Of a stretch of 64,000 bases of DNA, positions 46,139 through 58,444 are shown one piece after another. Under the pieces are notes generated by a model that was not told where the DNA came from, ran no database searches, and worked only from the letters and a program-made list of their open reading frames with translations. The translations under genes were made by a program, and so were the position numbers. The first letter of the stretch is position 1; the number at the start of each line of letters is the position of its first letter. Where the stretch lies: assembly GCA_010909165.1 (NCBI GenBank), contig MU008155.1, positions 1,426,001 through 1,490,000 of the forward strand, read 5' to 3'. Origin of the DNA: Anthoceros angustus (lineage: Eukaryota; Streptophyta; Anthocerotopsida; Anthocerotales; Anthocerotaceae).

Positions 46139-49100
46139 TTAACAGTCAGACCGTCCAGCAAGTTTTGCGTACAGCAGCCCAAGAACTTGGCTCTTAAACT
46201 GAGTAACTGAAGTTAAAGGGATGTTCTGCACTTGCAACACCAGCTGCTCAAGCTCCTCCGGGTGCATCTCGCATCCATTCAACCCTCTCGGTATAGGACC
46301 TTGCGGAGCTAGATCAGGTCGTAGAAAGGGATGTACAAGCAGCTCAGGAATCCTAAGTCGCTTGTGGGGGTCCCAGCATAAGCACCTCTTCATGGCATCC
46401 AGAAGCCAAAAGTTCGATACTGGTGGATAATTAATTCTCTGATTGGGATTCGTGATCTCCTTGATTTTGGCATAGAAACTGAGATGAGAAAACGGGGTCT
46501 GCCCGTACACCATCTGATACAGAATGCAGCCGAGAGACCATATGTCAGAAGCACGACCAACCTTTACCAGTTCTCCATTGTCGGTGACGGTATTGTGCAA
46601 CAGAGCCTCAGGAGACATGTAATTCACTGTCCCCATCTGCAGTCAGCAAAAGTGGCAGCTTATTAGCCCAGGCCCTTAGACACATTCCTGTGCGACAGTC
46701 AAAATGCTGATGGTGCTAACCTGATTATCCCGGACAATGTTGGTTGTATCACTCTGTATCGCTTTCGCGATTCCAAAATCGATGAGCTTCAGCTCACCCT
46801 TAACCATCAGAAAATTGGCAGGCTTTAAATCGGAGTGGACAATGCGCTCATCATGAATAGTCTCAACAGCTTCCAGCACATGCTGCAAGACGAAAAGGCA
46901 GCCACAGGACTCAGCATGTATTTTGAGGGAACTTACACACAATATTATCTTTTGCTTGCTGGCATGTCAGGATCAAGATTACCTGCCAGTAGAGTCGAAG
47001 CCAATTTTCGTCAAGGATTTCCTTGCTCTCTTTGCGCTTCTCAGCCAACATGCCAGCAAGGTCAATCTCGCCATACTCCAGCACCATGTAAATGGTGCCA
47101 TCTTCCTTGATCCTGTCTCCGGTTGAGCCATGTCCATCCAGAACCTTCTTGTTCGTAACCTGTCACAGTTATTACAGAAGCCATTATCTCTAGACAGAAA
47201 AGAAACCGTTGTCCTCTCTACTCATGCTCATATGAAACACCTCCTTTGTATAACTCAGAGAGCTACCTCGTAGTCCACCAGACGGATGATATGGCGTTTA
47301 CCATGCAACCGCTCCAGATACTCAATTTCCTGGTAAAACCCACAAGCTGAGGTATGATCTTTACCCCTCAGATGAATGCGCTTCAGGGCAAAGATTGAGC
47401 AGTCTGCATCAATCACTTTGAACACTTCACTGCTTCCACCACTCCCTATCTTCCCGAGTTTTTGATACCTTTTGTTATTGACAACCACAAAGGCCTCATT
47501 CTCTTGTGCCTTTCTGGGAGGTTGCTGTGCGGCAACAACTTTGCCTTCCGGTTTGTTCAGATTTCTGTCCCTCAAAGGCTGGCGTGTTGAAGCGTTCACA
47601 ACGCCGTGACTGTCTACAGAAGTGTGCCTAGGTTGAGAATTTCCGTTCTCACCAAATGCTTTGTCCCGAAATACCTTGAGCTCTGACGAACTGTGACTGG
47701 ATACTCTGGGTTTCTGCCTGTTTTGAACCCTATGACCTGGAGAGGGGATAAGCTTCTCGCCGTCAGCCGTGACTACAGGGCCAGCCTGAGGGAAAGGTCC
47801 AGCCTGAGGGAAAGGTCCAGCAAATCCACTGGTAGGAACGGTGTTGAGGCCCTCAACGTGCAATTGCCTATTATGCTCTTCACCATTTCCATCCTTATCC
47901 AGTAGTGCTATGGAGCCCAGACTGTGGGAAAGAACGTCCACCTCTGCACAGCCTGCAGCAACGTTCTCCTTGACAGTCCCTTCGGAAGTGTGGTTTGTAG
48001 GTCTGCCAGTTGCTAGGTACTCCTGTGTAGCCCTGGATGTATCCAGCTGTTGACTTTGACGTGCATTTGATAGATTACCATCTTTCATGGGACTTCCACC
48101 AGTCACCCCTTGCTGCTTCCGGAATGACAAAAACCGCTCATGCAAGGCATTCACATTGAACTGCTCAATCTCTTTGACATCAGCCACACTGGTGGGCCTA
48201 TTCACCTCGTCAAGTATGGCGCCCTGATTTAACCAGGAAGAAGTCTCCTTCACAGCTGAGGAACTATTATTCACAACCCATGACATCTGGCTGTGCCCCA
48301 CATCGTCTTTCGGGGCAGGTGAGCTGCAAGTAGGATATCCCTCCTCTGCGCTGGTCAACCCGCTTACAAGCTGAGATGTGTCACCTTGTGAAGGAGGTGA
48401 TTCTGCCTTCCGTTTCCTGAGATCACAAATAGACTCCGTCTCAACAGCTGCACCATTGGAAATCCTCTTCTGGCTCTCCAGGTTCGAAGCCAGTGGAGGA
48501 GAGGAAAATTGGTGATCTTTCGAATGCTCCACTGAGCCATATATGAACGACGGAACCGGTTCTCCAGGAACAGCAGATTCATTCGGGACTTCAGGGTCTC
48601 CACGGGCAACACGTAGAGGCGGACCTGCACAAGCGAGTAACATTAAACACAGTGGTGAAGTAGCTGCTGAGGCTGTCAAGTTGGCTTGCCTTTCTGAAGC
48701 AAGCAGTCCAAGTCACATTGGCACGACACTCGCATTCAGAATGCAGGTTGGGACTCAGACCTAATGGCTTCAACCGCTTTGGAAACTTTCGAGCATGGCT
48801 GGTAATAGTTCCAGAATGAACATTTGCTTCCTCTGTCGGCGAGTCGCTGCACGGCTGGGGCATATCGTGAACTGCATCCTGTGTTTCGCAACTGCTTGAC
48901 GTGTCACTGCCCCCTGTGTTGCTGTTCACTGCATGAGCAGCGGGTGAGGCAACGCTCGCGCCCTGGCTTGACTGGTTGCCGATCTCCGCTACTTGAAGCC
49001 TGCCTTCTCCTGTCTCAACTTCCACAGTGCTAGAGTTGGGAGCACCTTTCCCTCGCACAGGAGTCCCTCCCTTCGTCTTCTCTGCAGAATATATGTCCAG

Positions 49101-49772
49101 GAACTGCCTATGTAGTTCACTGACAGGCATGGCTCGCAGAGTGAGGCCTTTCTTCAGCACCTGCAACGCCTTGGTCCTGTAACCTGCAGAGAGGTGTAAC
49201 CCCGGGTCACAGTCTGAAGACAAGCTAGCAATCTAATTTCCCACAGGCAGAAACGAGCAAAAGAATACCTGCATGCAACTCAAGCTTCGCCCATTCCTTA
49301 AATCGCAGGGCATAGTGATCTCCAATGTTCCTGCTTTCCAGAAATCGAAAAGTCTCAAGAGCATCTTCCACATTCACTTTCCTGCAATGCGGTGGTGCGG
49401 CCGGTCAGAACCATCTCCTCTAACCAACAGGACGACACTTCTATCAGCTCAAATAAGGCTGCCAGTGTGAAGAAGCTTCTACTTCTTCTTCTTCTTGTTC
49501 GTCATAGAAGCTTACATCTGTTGCTTCGCATATCCAATCCAAATCCGCAGGTAGAGCTCGTTGTCCACATTGCCGTCGCAGGAAAGCACTCTCGTCGCTT
49601 GTCGATAGAGTCTCAGCAGGCTTTCATCAGCTCCACCTTGGCAGTGCTCCTCTTCCGCATCAAGCAGGGCGTGCCATTTCTCGACACTCAGAGGGTCCTC
49701 CTGCACTCCGGCCAGCAGTAATTTCTGCTTCACACGCCACTCCACCATGGTTTCGGAATCCATGCGCGCCAT
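46139..49772 (-). CDS. MPS1: MPS1/TTK spindle-checkpoint dual-specificity kinase
   Basis: MPS1 acts at kinetochores and starts the spindle assembly checkpoint. Seven exons on the minus strand: 49772-49516, 49381-49269, 49183-48725, 48624-47267, 47159-46983, 46882-46721, 46636-46139 (3024 nt, about 1007 aa). The N-terminal 120 residues ([14 protein letters not shown], then [22 protein letters not shown]) resemble the TPR region of MPS1/BUB proteins. A long low-complexity linker follows. The kinase domain near aa 660-930 has the Gly-rich loop [13 protein letters not shown], the Lys of FALKRI, the catalytic loop [18 protein letters not shown] and the P+1 loop [11 protein letters not shown], a near-exact TTK signature. 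The end of exon 3 is ambiguous: a donor after 48728 keeps the same frame. All catalytic residues are present. Confidence 0.93.
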
Positions 49773-51227
49773 CGCCGTTCCGACCTAGATCTCCCAATTT
49801 CCGCTCTAACTCCGCTGTGCCTGTCCTTCTCCTGGTGTGCCAGTCCTGCACCTAAACGGCACGGAGCCGCAAAACCGTCCTGCCTGCCTACACTGCCATA
49901 CTCTCCGCGCATTCCCTCCACTCCCAGGGTTTTCACATCCTTCGTGCGCAACCGTCTTCCTCATCCTCCTCCGCGACACACGCAGCAGCCATCAGCCGTC
50001 CGCAAATATGTGTCTTCGCCTGGAAACGGGAGTCGACTAGGGAGACGTGGTCAATCGTTTCAAAAAATGTGACCGTTGGGAACTGGGGATAAGGGCACAT
50101 TTCCATGTACATATGTACATAAATCCGGGTGGTTCCGGCTTTTGCGGAGTAGAAGTACACCGGTGTTCCAGCATATTCTTTTTATAATTTTATTTTACAA
50201 ATAAATAATTAACCGGATACCGATTCCTCGCAAGTTCTGCAGTTTATAGCTCTAATATGAACCTTGTCGCCTATCGGGATGCACTCCCGAAACTCAATCT
50301 CTTCATAGCTCCCGAAACTCTTGCAAGCTATATTGCTATTACAACATTGCGCTTCAAGGCGATTTACTCTTGGTCTCTTTCGTTTTATTGCGCTCACAAC
50401 GCATCTACCAAGCTCACACCATCGAGCTATTCAAGGCCATCTATTCTTTGTCTCTTTCATTCCAATACGCTCCCAGAGCATCTACCAAGGGCACACCATC
50501 ATGCTATCCTTGGAGTCGTATGTGGCCTCTTTTCTCCTTGTGACTGAAAACCCCAATATAGAGAGCTAAACCTAACATATTAAAACTTTGTACATCATTC
50601 CCGATCAACCAAGAAATCCTGGTCACTTGCACATTGAACTCCTCATCTAGAAGGGGGTTCAAAACATAGGCGAAGTCGCCCGGAAAGCATAGGGCTTCTC
50701 CAATGTTCTAGTGGGGTCAGGTCATAATGAGGGTCATTAACTAGCTTTGTCTAATGTCCTTGAGGTGAAGGGGTTCATGGAAATGCATTCCAAGACTATA
50801 TATACATATGTATAACAGAACTCTTACAGTACATGCGGAACTCCAACGATTACTAGCTAAGATTCCGACAGCTGTAGAGTATAATAGTATAAGCCTACCT
50901 GTTGGTCGAACAGAGATGAAAGTTTGCCATAGTGATTCGGGAGTCTCGTGAGGAAGGGCTCTCGCTCAACAAATCAAAGGTACGCCGGGAATAACAGGCT
51001 GATGACTTCCAAGAGCTCTTATCCACTACAAATATAATAAACCTTCTAACGAGGGATTACGTTCTAATTGCACTGCACTCATTTAAGATTAATTTTTATT
51101 TAATAAATAATATTATTATAATATTTAAATATTAGGTGTATATTTTATATAATAAATATTTAAATCAAATATCTATATCCCACTTGATTTAAAAGATTGT
51201 GAAGGATTTTACAACTAGGAAGATATC
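49773..51227. other. Intergenic, no gene recognised
   Basis: The first few hundred bases are the presumed MPS1 promoter. The rest is AT-rich. Apart from the 77-bp doublet at 50356-50510, I saw no coding pattern. Confidence 0.5.
50356..50510. repeat. Two-copy 77-bp tandem repeat
   Basis: AAGGCGATTTACTCTTGGTC at 50356 and AAGGCCATCTATTCTTTGTC at 50433 start two diverged units. Both contain GCATCTACCAAG and GCACACCATC-like words. Confidence 0.75.
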
Positions 51228-51432
51228 CTAACTATGAGATCTTACAACAACATTCCATCGTCTCCAACCTAACTATGAGATCGTACAAGAACATTCCATT
51301 ATCCGCAACCTAACTATGAGATCTTACAACAGCATTCCATCATCCTCAGCCTAACTATGAGGTCTTACAATAGCATTCCATGGTTCGCAACCTAACTATG
51401 AGGTCTTATAACAGCATTCCATCATCCGTAAG
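51228..51432. repeat. Five-copy 41-bp tandem array
   Basis: CTAACTATGAGATCTTACAA begins units at about 51228, 51269, 51310, 51351 and 51391. Each ends in CATTCCAT plus a variable spacer. Copies differ by a few substitutions. Confidence 0.9.
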
Positions 51433-51987
51433 GTAATTGAAGGGCTTCACTCTAGGTAGAAATCATATATGACGTATGTGTGAACCATTCTATAACAAGA
51501 AAACCTTTTTGTTATACCACTGAATGAGGATTGGCCAAGTGCACCTCCGTACAGGAATCAAGTGGTATATTCTTCAAGATGCCTACGCGTTGCACGGGTT
51601 TCGCGCGAAAAAAAATGCCCCTTCCCCTTATCTCTTTGGTATGCCATACTTGGGGAGCGGCGGCAAAAATTAGGGAGGTTAGGGTCTAGTGTTGTCATCC
51701 CAGGTATGTACTCTGGAGGGGCCTCTGAGGAAGACTCAGATGGCACGACAACTTTTTGTTTCTCTTGCCAAGCTTTGCGCTTTGCGGGCTTTGGGAAGCG
51801 GCAGAAACAGCAACAGCCCTCTGCTTCCGCCAACGGATATGGCAGAGCGTGGGCAGGAGTGTGCACTAGGAGCGACGTACATACATATCGTCTGACGCGG
51901 ATCTCGAACCTCCAGTCTTCCGTACAGTCCATACTGTATACAATTTAAGCGGTTCTTTAGTATGTACATCGTCTCGTCTCTTTATGA
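51433..51987. other. Intergenic downstream of the aldo-keto reductase
   Basis: Contains open frames on both strands (for example 51558-51932 minus) with no recognised family. It includes the presumed 3' UTR of the reductase gene. Confidence 0.5.
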
Positions 51988-53431
51988 TCAGAGGTCTCCA
52001 TCCCACAGTTCTTCAACCGTTTTGTAGGGACCGTCTGGGTGGACAAACATCTCTGCCAAGAACATCCTTTTCTGCTCCAAGCTCGCTATCTTCTCGAGAT
52101 CCTCGTCCGACAGAGTCCAGTCGAAGATGCCAGCGTTTTCAATCAGCCTGTGCTTCTTGACGGACTTGGGAATGACAGAGGCCCCACATGTCACAGCCCA
52201 CCGTAGAACCACCTGCTTAGTCCACAATTCCAACCAGGCAGCCGATCAGAAAGGCTGAGAAGCAGATCACACCAGTGTCACACCATTGCAATCGCGAATA
52301 GGTGTTTGAAATGCTGCCCACCTGAGCGGGAGTCTTGTGATGCTTTTCCGCCAGCTCCTTAATCACAGGGCTGTCGAGTGTAGACTTTCCGTACGCCTTT
52401 CCTAGTGCACCAAGAGGGGAATAGGCAGTGAGGTGAATCCCCTTTCTGTCGCAGTACTCCTTCAGCTTCCTCTGCTGCCAGTTGGTGTTGAGCTCAACCT
52501 TCATGTCAGCAACTGAGAGAGTCAGCAAGCTAGGAGCCCCCAGTGCAAGTTAGGATCCTTCAGTGTACATGCATGTACACGGAAATGGAAGGGGAGGCTG
52601 GCTAATGGAGGGTTGTAGACCTGGTTCACAGCCGGTACGATGCTGACGTGGGGAAGCAAGGTGTCGAGGACTTTCACACTGAAATTGGACACTCCGATGG
52701 ATTTGACCATCCCTTCCCGCTGAAAGCTCTCCAAGGCTCTCCAAGTCGGGAGCAGGTCATTGCCTGGGGCGAAGTCCTCTGCTTTCAGTGGAAACGAGGC
52801 CCCCTTTCTGAGCTTCAGTGGCCAATGCGGCAGGTACAGGTCCACATAATCCAGCTGAAGATTGCTGCCAAGCCAGTGAACAAATTGAGCAAACCACGGA
52901 CGACTGGTGTCCATCATAGACGGCAAAGAGCAAGCTTACATGTCACAAGCTTACGCAAGTGATTTGTTCAGTGCTACCCGAAGGTCCTCTGGCTCATAGT
53001 CCGTAAGATGAGCCTTCGTGGTCACGAAAACATCCTCCCGCTTCACAAGGCCCCTGCGAAAGGCCTCAGCTAAGCCTTGACCGATTGCTGTCTCAGTACC
53101 GTATATGGCAGCTGTGTCGATGTGCCTGTACCCAACCTTGAAATGCAAATACCCAGCTCTCACAGTCAGAGTGTAAGCTACTCCTGCATTGCTCCCTTGC
53201 AGGTTTGCAAACACAAACTGACTATTCGAAGAACCATTTGCGTCAAAGGAATATTTCCGGGTACCCAGTGGGCACCGGTTGGGTTCCAACCTCAATGGCA
53301 GATAAAATCCCCTGAGCCACAGCCTCCGTGTCCACGACTTCTCCATAGTCAGGACCCGTCCCTACTCCGATGGCTGGGATGACATGTCCGGAGTTGAGCT
53401 TGAAGCACAGGGGTGCTGAAGTTAAATCCAT
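51988..53431 (-). CDS. Aldo-keto reductase (AKR superfamily)
   Basis: NADPH-dependent reduction of aldehydes and ketones in the cytosol is the family role; the substrate is unknown here. Five exons: 53431-53291, 53136-52955, 52864-52621, 52498-52322, 52212-51988 (969 nt, 322 aa), the usual AKR length. The catalytic tetrad is complete: Asp-54 (YRHIDTA), Tyr-59 (AIYGTE), Lys-88 (VTTKAH) and His-121 (LYLPHWP). SIGVSNF, AVNQVELN, LTAYSPLG and VIPKSVKKHRL (cofactor-binding loop) follow in order. The ATG at 53431 opens a conserved start, with LNSGHVIPAIGVGT close behind. It has no transit peptide by eye. The arrangement with neighbours suggests an independent gene. Confidence 0.93.
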
Positions 53432-54012
53432 TCTTCCGCTGGCTCGAACCGCTGCTCAGTGCAAAATGTGGGAACGAGGGCCCTTTTCAGTGCAGACGAG
53501 ACCAGGTGGGCCATTCTCAGCCAGCTCTGCCACGAACAGGTCAAACAGGAGCTGTATATAGATCCCGGGGACTGAACAATAGTCACCAGGATAATTTTAC
53601 CCTGCCTCAACAAGGAAAGACGTATTACCCCTGCTTGCAACATGTCTGTATGACTTGCCCTGTTTCTCTAGTGGGAACCTGCTCCATTGATACCAAACAG
53701 TGACGCGCCTCTCGGGGGAGTCGAAGAACTGCCCCAGATTTACCCCTACCCCTGCTTCTAAGCAAGAGCGATCAAACTACCACAGTCTAGGATGTGGCAT
53801 CCTAATAGCTACCACAAAGCTGCAACCGACACTCAAAAACCAAAAACAAAACACAACACAGGGGCACACATCTAGGGGGTGCCCCCAAGGTGCCCGCTAT
53901 GGCCAAGCCACCCCTAACCTACTGCCCTATCCGTGTGACTTGCCCTGTTGCTACATCTGGATAGCTTGCACACGCCCGTCAGGGTATTGACCTGCTAGCA
54001 TCAGCATCTCCC
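53432..54012. other. Upstream region of the aldo-keto reductase, no gene
   Basis: Presumed promoter and leader of the reductase on the minus strand. Open frames are short and unsupported. Confidence 0.5.
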
Positions 54013-54396
54013 AAGGTGTGCATCGTGAGAGACCGAGTCACCATCCAGATCCCCTGTGACAAGACTGTCTGGCATATCATTGTATCCATATCACCAACCG
54101 TCACTGCAGGAGCCTGCAGAGGATCACCGTCCTCCACCCAAGAGCACGAGACGTCCTGGGCTGGGTTCCCATGAACCCGAACCCGAAACTGGAGCGCCAA
54201 CCCCAAGGTGTGCATCGTGAGAGACCGAGTCACCATCCAGATCCCCTGTGACAAGACTGTCTGGCATATCATTGTATCCATATCACCAACCGTCACTGCA
54301 GGAGCCTGCAGAGGATCACCGTCCTCCACCCAAGAGCACGAGACGTGCTGGGCTGAGTTCCCATGAACCCGAACCCGAAACTGGAGCGCCAACCCC
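54013..54396. repeat. Two-copy 192-bp tandem repeat
   Basis: AAGGTGTGCATCGTGAGAGA starts at 54013 and again at 54205, period 192. Copies are nearly identical; the visible differences are GTCCTGGGCTGGG against GTGCTGGGCTGAG. As 192 is a multiple of three, a minus-strand frame runs through both copies, but no family is recognised. Confidence 0.92.
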
Positions 54397-55989
54397 ATGA
54401 GACCCAGGAATATGGCCCATACTTGGCCGCCATTAGTACCGGCACTCCACGGTCATAGACCGGAAGAGCCTGTAGCTCCAACGGAGCGTGCAAGTCGAGT
54501 TTGGGGGACCAGAACGGGAGACAGCGGATTCAAGCAGCGCCAGTAATGCAAAGGGGTCCACGGCCTCAGGATGCTTCTCCTGCTAGCAAAACGAGCGCAG
54601 TGGTACAGCCGCGTCAAGCGCTCACAAACGTGTATTAGCTTGCCCCGACAACAGCCCAAAATGACTTGGAAATCACCCCAACAGAATCGCCTCCACGATA
54701 CGAACTGGATGACGTAACGATATGCAAGAATTGAGGGTTTTGGAGAACGCCATCTATGCTAGAAGCATCAAGGAAGCATGGCCGTTCTCAGCCAATATCT
54801 TGATTGATACAATCCCGAACGCCCAAACAATACACCAAAAGAATTGCCTCTGCGCGACCAACAGATTGGTATACAGCCGTGACAAGACTGGAGAAAGATA
54901 TCACCCATAAAAGCCCGGAAATGGTCAAACACATTTCAGCGACTTTATCCACAAAAACAGCTCCGACTCGCGACACAAACACAAGAACGGAATCCTGTGA
55001 ACAGGAGGAACAGCTTTGTATTTACCTCTGGCTGATCTGACATCACTACAGAGCTCTGGAAAACTCACTTGATTCAACCCATAATTCAACCCCGGATGGC
55101 TGAAGCTGATATCCAGACCCAGAAGCTGACCCGTGACAAGAGCTGGAGAGCACTCCTTGTAATGCTTGATAATTTCCAAGCAAAAGATTCCATGCCAGTG
55201 GCAATATGCACAAACAGCGGCCCATCGTTGGAACCATGCCATCGTACGAACCTTTGTGGCCAAGCTTTCGGAAACCTAATGTGCGCCTTCCAGTTCACCA
55301 CATTCTCCATACATGCCCACCGGGCACTTGCCCAACAATACATTATCCAGGAGTCCTCATTCAACAACGTGGAAGAGCAACTCCCTGCCCTTTAGAAGGC
55401 AGGCAAAAGTAACATGATCATCCACAGTGAGGCATAAAGTGCATACGAATCTGCGTAAAGAGAGTGTTTTGTGATTAAGGGTACTAGTGAGGCATAAAGT
55501 GCATACGAATCTGCGTAAAGAGAGTGTTTTGTGATTAAGGGTACTGGTACATTTATACACGTATTGGTGGTTATGGCGTATGCGGTAATAGCTGCTGGTG
55601 AATAGCGATTAAGCTTATTAAGCGATCTTAATTTACGTAATTGCCACATGTGAAGCGTGCCTAAGCAGTCACGCCCTTGTGGCCGGGCGCATGGTGCGAA
55701 CACTCCCCTCGCCTTGAGCTGGGTGCAACGATTCGTAGTGATGTCAAGATGGCTTCGATGTCGCTACCTAGCTTGGTTTGAGCGACCTATCATCAATCGG
55801 TGGCTTCTTCAACTTGTCTTGCCGTCGCCGATGCCATTGGTGGCCAGTGGCCATGATTGTGATTTGGTATAAAGGTCGAATCTTTGAAGAGCTCTTCTCT
55901 CAAGAAACGCGGGCAGAAACTTGATGTGCTCTCAGTGGCCTTTCCCTGGAGCTGGAAGATTCGCTCCCCCTCCATGATAAGTTTCCCTT
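54397..55989. other. No gene recognised
   Basis: Mixed composition with several short open frames in both directions and no recognisable domain. Includes a 60-bp doublet at 55426-55545. Confidence 0.5.
55426..55545. repeat. Two-copy 60-bp tandem repeat
   Basis: AGTGAGGCATAAAGTGCATA to GTGATTAAGGGTACT occurs twice back to back with an exact 60-bp shift; no difference was seen. Confidence 0.95.
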
Positions 55990-57700
55990 GCTATCAACCC
56001 GATTGCTTGAACATGTCGCTCATGTAGTGTCTTCGATAGTCCCTTTGTGAGAAGATCTGCGTGTTCTCCTCCGTGGCGACATAGGCGAGGGTGACCCGCT
56101 TGTTGCTCACTACTTGCGGATGAAATGGTGTCAGATTCCACGCGTTTCGGCCCGAGCGTGCGTAATCGGATTTAGAGTCATGGCGATCGATTGGTTGTCG
56201 ACTTGAGCTCATTGGGCGATGTTGCTCTTCATTAATGTCCTTGAAATTGGCGTATCGGAGGATTTCCGCCAATGAAGTTGCTGCGACTCGCCGGTGGATG
56301 AGAGGCACACTGCCGCCATCTTCTTGCACGCCTGTGAGATCGTTGAGTCGTTGATCATGGTGCAATAAGTCGCTGTAGATCTTCGCATCGGGATCTCAGT
56401 GATCTGCGTCGAAAACATGTAAGTACAAGTTTGCTACTCATCGGCCGGTATGAGAGGCCGAGGATCTGGTTCCTTTTAAGTACCTAAGTATTCGCTTTAA
56501 CGATGTCCAAAGTGGGCTTTTCAGGATTGGAAAGATACCTAGATGCTATATTGATACCGATATATCCGACGTGTCCGATTGCTTGAACATGTCGCTCATG
56601 TAGTGTCTTGATAGTCCTTTGTGAGAAGATGCTTGTGTTCTCCTCAGTGGCGACATGGGTGACTGCTTGTTGCTCACTACTTGGGATGAAATGGTCTTTG
56701 TATCTCCACGTGCTTCGTCCGGCGTGCGAGCTGGATTTAGAGTCATGGCGATCGGATTGGTTGTCGCCTTGAGCTCATTGGTGATGTTGCTCTTCATTAA
56801 TGTCCTTGAAATTGGCGTATCGGAGGATTTCCGCCAATGAAGTTCTGCGTACTCGCGGTGGATGAGAGGCACACTGCCGCCATCTTCTTGCCACCAGAGG
56901 TACATTGATCATGGTGCAATAAGCTGCTGTAGATCTTCTGGCATCGGGATCTCCAGCCCAGTCTGCGTCTGAAAAACATGTAAGTACAAGTTTGCTACTC
57001 TTGTCTGACCGGTATGAGAGGCCGAGGGATCTGGTTCCTTTTAAGTACCTAAGTATTCGTTTAACGCATGTCCAGTGGGCTTTTCCAGGATTGGAAAGAT
57101 ACCTAGATGCTATATTGACAGCCTGGGATATATCTGGACGTGTCCAGATTGCTAGGTATAGAAGGCTGCCTACGGCTTCACTATAGGGTACTTGCTTCAT
57201 TTCTTCTATTTCTGCAGGTGTAGTAGGGGAATCTTCTGCTGACACCTTTTCACCTGCGGCTATGGGTGTGGTGACAGGTCTGGCATCTTTAAGGTTAAAC
57301 CTATCCAGCAACTGGTCTACGTAATGTTGCTGGTGAATATTGAAGGAATGTTCTGTTGCACTTCTCTCAAACTGGACACCTAGGGCGAACTTGAGAAGGC
57401 CTATGTCTACAATCTCGCATTTTGGCAAGTAAATCTTTACGTCGAATGATTTGAGGGAATCAAAATGAAGTTGTCGTCAACATACAAGGTAAGTAAAGCA
57501 AAATTCTTTTCCTGTCTGAGGAGGTACACACTTGGGTCTGCGACTAAAGGTAGGAAACCAGATTTCTTTAGGAACAAGTCCACTGTCTCGTTCCATACCT
57601 GAGCGGACTATTTTAGTCCGTAGAGGGACTTCAGTAGCTGTGGAAGACCACATGTGCACTAACCCCGCTCTCAAGTGTCAGGGTGAACGATTTTTTTTGT
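55990..57700 (-). pseudogene. Decayed Ty1/copia polymerase end (RT to RNase H)
   Basis: Read on the minus strand, 57700-57430 gives broken reverse transcriptase words (KSLYGLK, then SGFLPLVADPSVYL, then LYVDD) with stops and frame changes. 57428-56775 holds the clearest stretch: LKFALGVQFER, HQQHYVDQLLDRFNL, VPYSEAVGSLLYLA, TRPDISQAVNIASRYLSNPG, HWTCVKRILRYLKGT and CFSDADWAGDPD, the usual copia path into RNase H. The expected end of RNase H is split over frames. No integrase, protease or gag part and no LTR was found, so it is a fragment. Confidence 0.88.
55995..57140. repeat. Two-copy, about 575-bp duplication within the copia fragment
   Basis: GATTGCTTGAACATGTCGCT occurs near 56003 and 56577. 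From there both copies share the C-terminal RNase H region and adjoining sequence up to the AAGATACCTAGATGCTATAT word (about 56530 and 57100). The copies differ by many one- to ten-base insertions or deletions more than by substitutions. Confidence 0.8.
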
Positions 57701-58444
57701 TTTGGGTGTGTTAGAATAGCAGAGTGCTTTAAGAATCGTCTGAGTCAGGTCTTTTATACGGAATGGTCCTTGGCCCTTGGAGATAATAATAATTTTTCGA
57801 CCCTTAGGTTTGACCCGGAGGGTGGGGTAGAAATAGAGTCCTTGGGTATTGGGAATTTTAGAATAAAAGGTGTCTATATATGCTAGGGATGCTCACAATA
57901 TGCCACAGCTTGTGTAGTCAAGGGTGGTGGCTAGTTCCACCACGGTGGCCGAGAAACGGACGCATGCACTGTGGGAATTTACAACCCTAGTGGCGGAGCG
58001 GACTACCACCGGAGCGCAATCGGGAGAAGGGCACACCCAAGACCGCGAGGTCGCGACTTTCCGTGAGGGGCAATGGAGCGGAGCCAAGAAGAGGGGCGCG
58101 ACGATCGTGACAAAGGGCGGCGCGAGGAGAGAAATCGGGCGCCGCAAGTTCGCGAGGAGGCGTGGAAGGAGCGCGAGGGCGGCTCGATTTTTTTTTCTCT
58201 TCCGACCGTAACTGCAGGTAGTCGAGGTTTTGTTTTGGGAAACAACGAGAAGGAGATGGCGCCCGAGCCGCGTCAAAATTTCACGCAGCGGGCCCAACAT
58301 GGACCATCGGAAAGTGAGAGCCGGCACCGTGCGTGAGCCTCAAGTTCATGGAGAAGAAATGGTGCTACGATGCCGCATTGGTGCAAGAGTGCGCCGCAAT
58401 TAAGGACCAAGTCGCAAGAGGGTGACGCGAGGAAAAGGCCGCAG
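57701..58444. other. No gene recognised
   Basis: GC-rich in its second half with basic open frames on both strands. No domain was recognised; it may be part of a decayed retroelement leader. Confidence 0.45.

Noticed and set aside
51230-51432. CRISPR-like direct repeats
   Set aside because: This is a eukaryotic genome; repeats and spacers are both similar between units, as in an ordinary tandem repeat.
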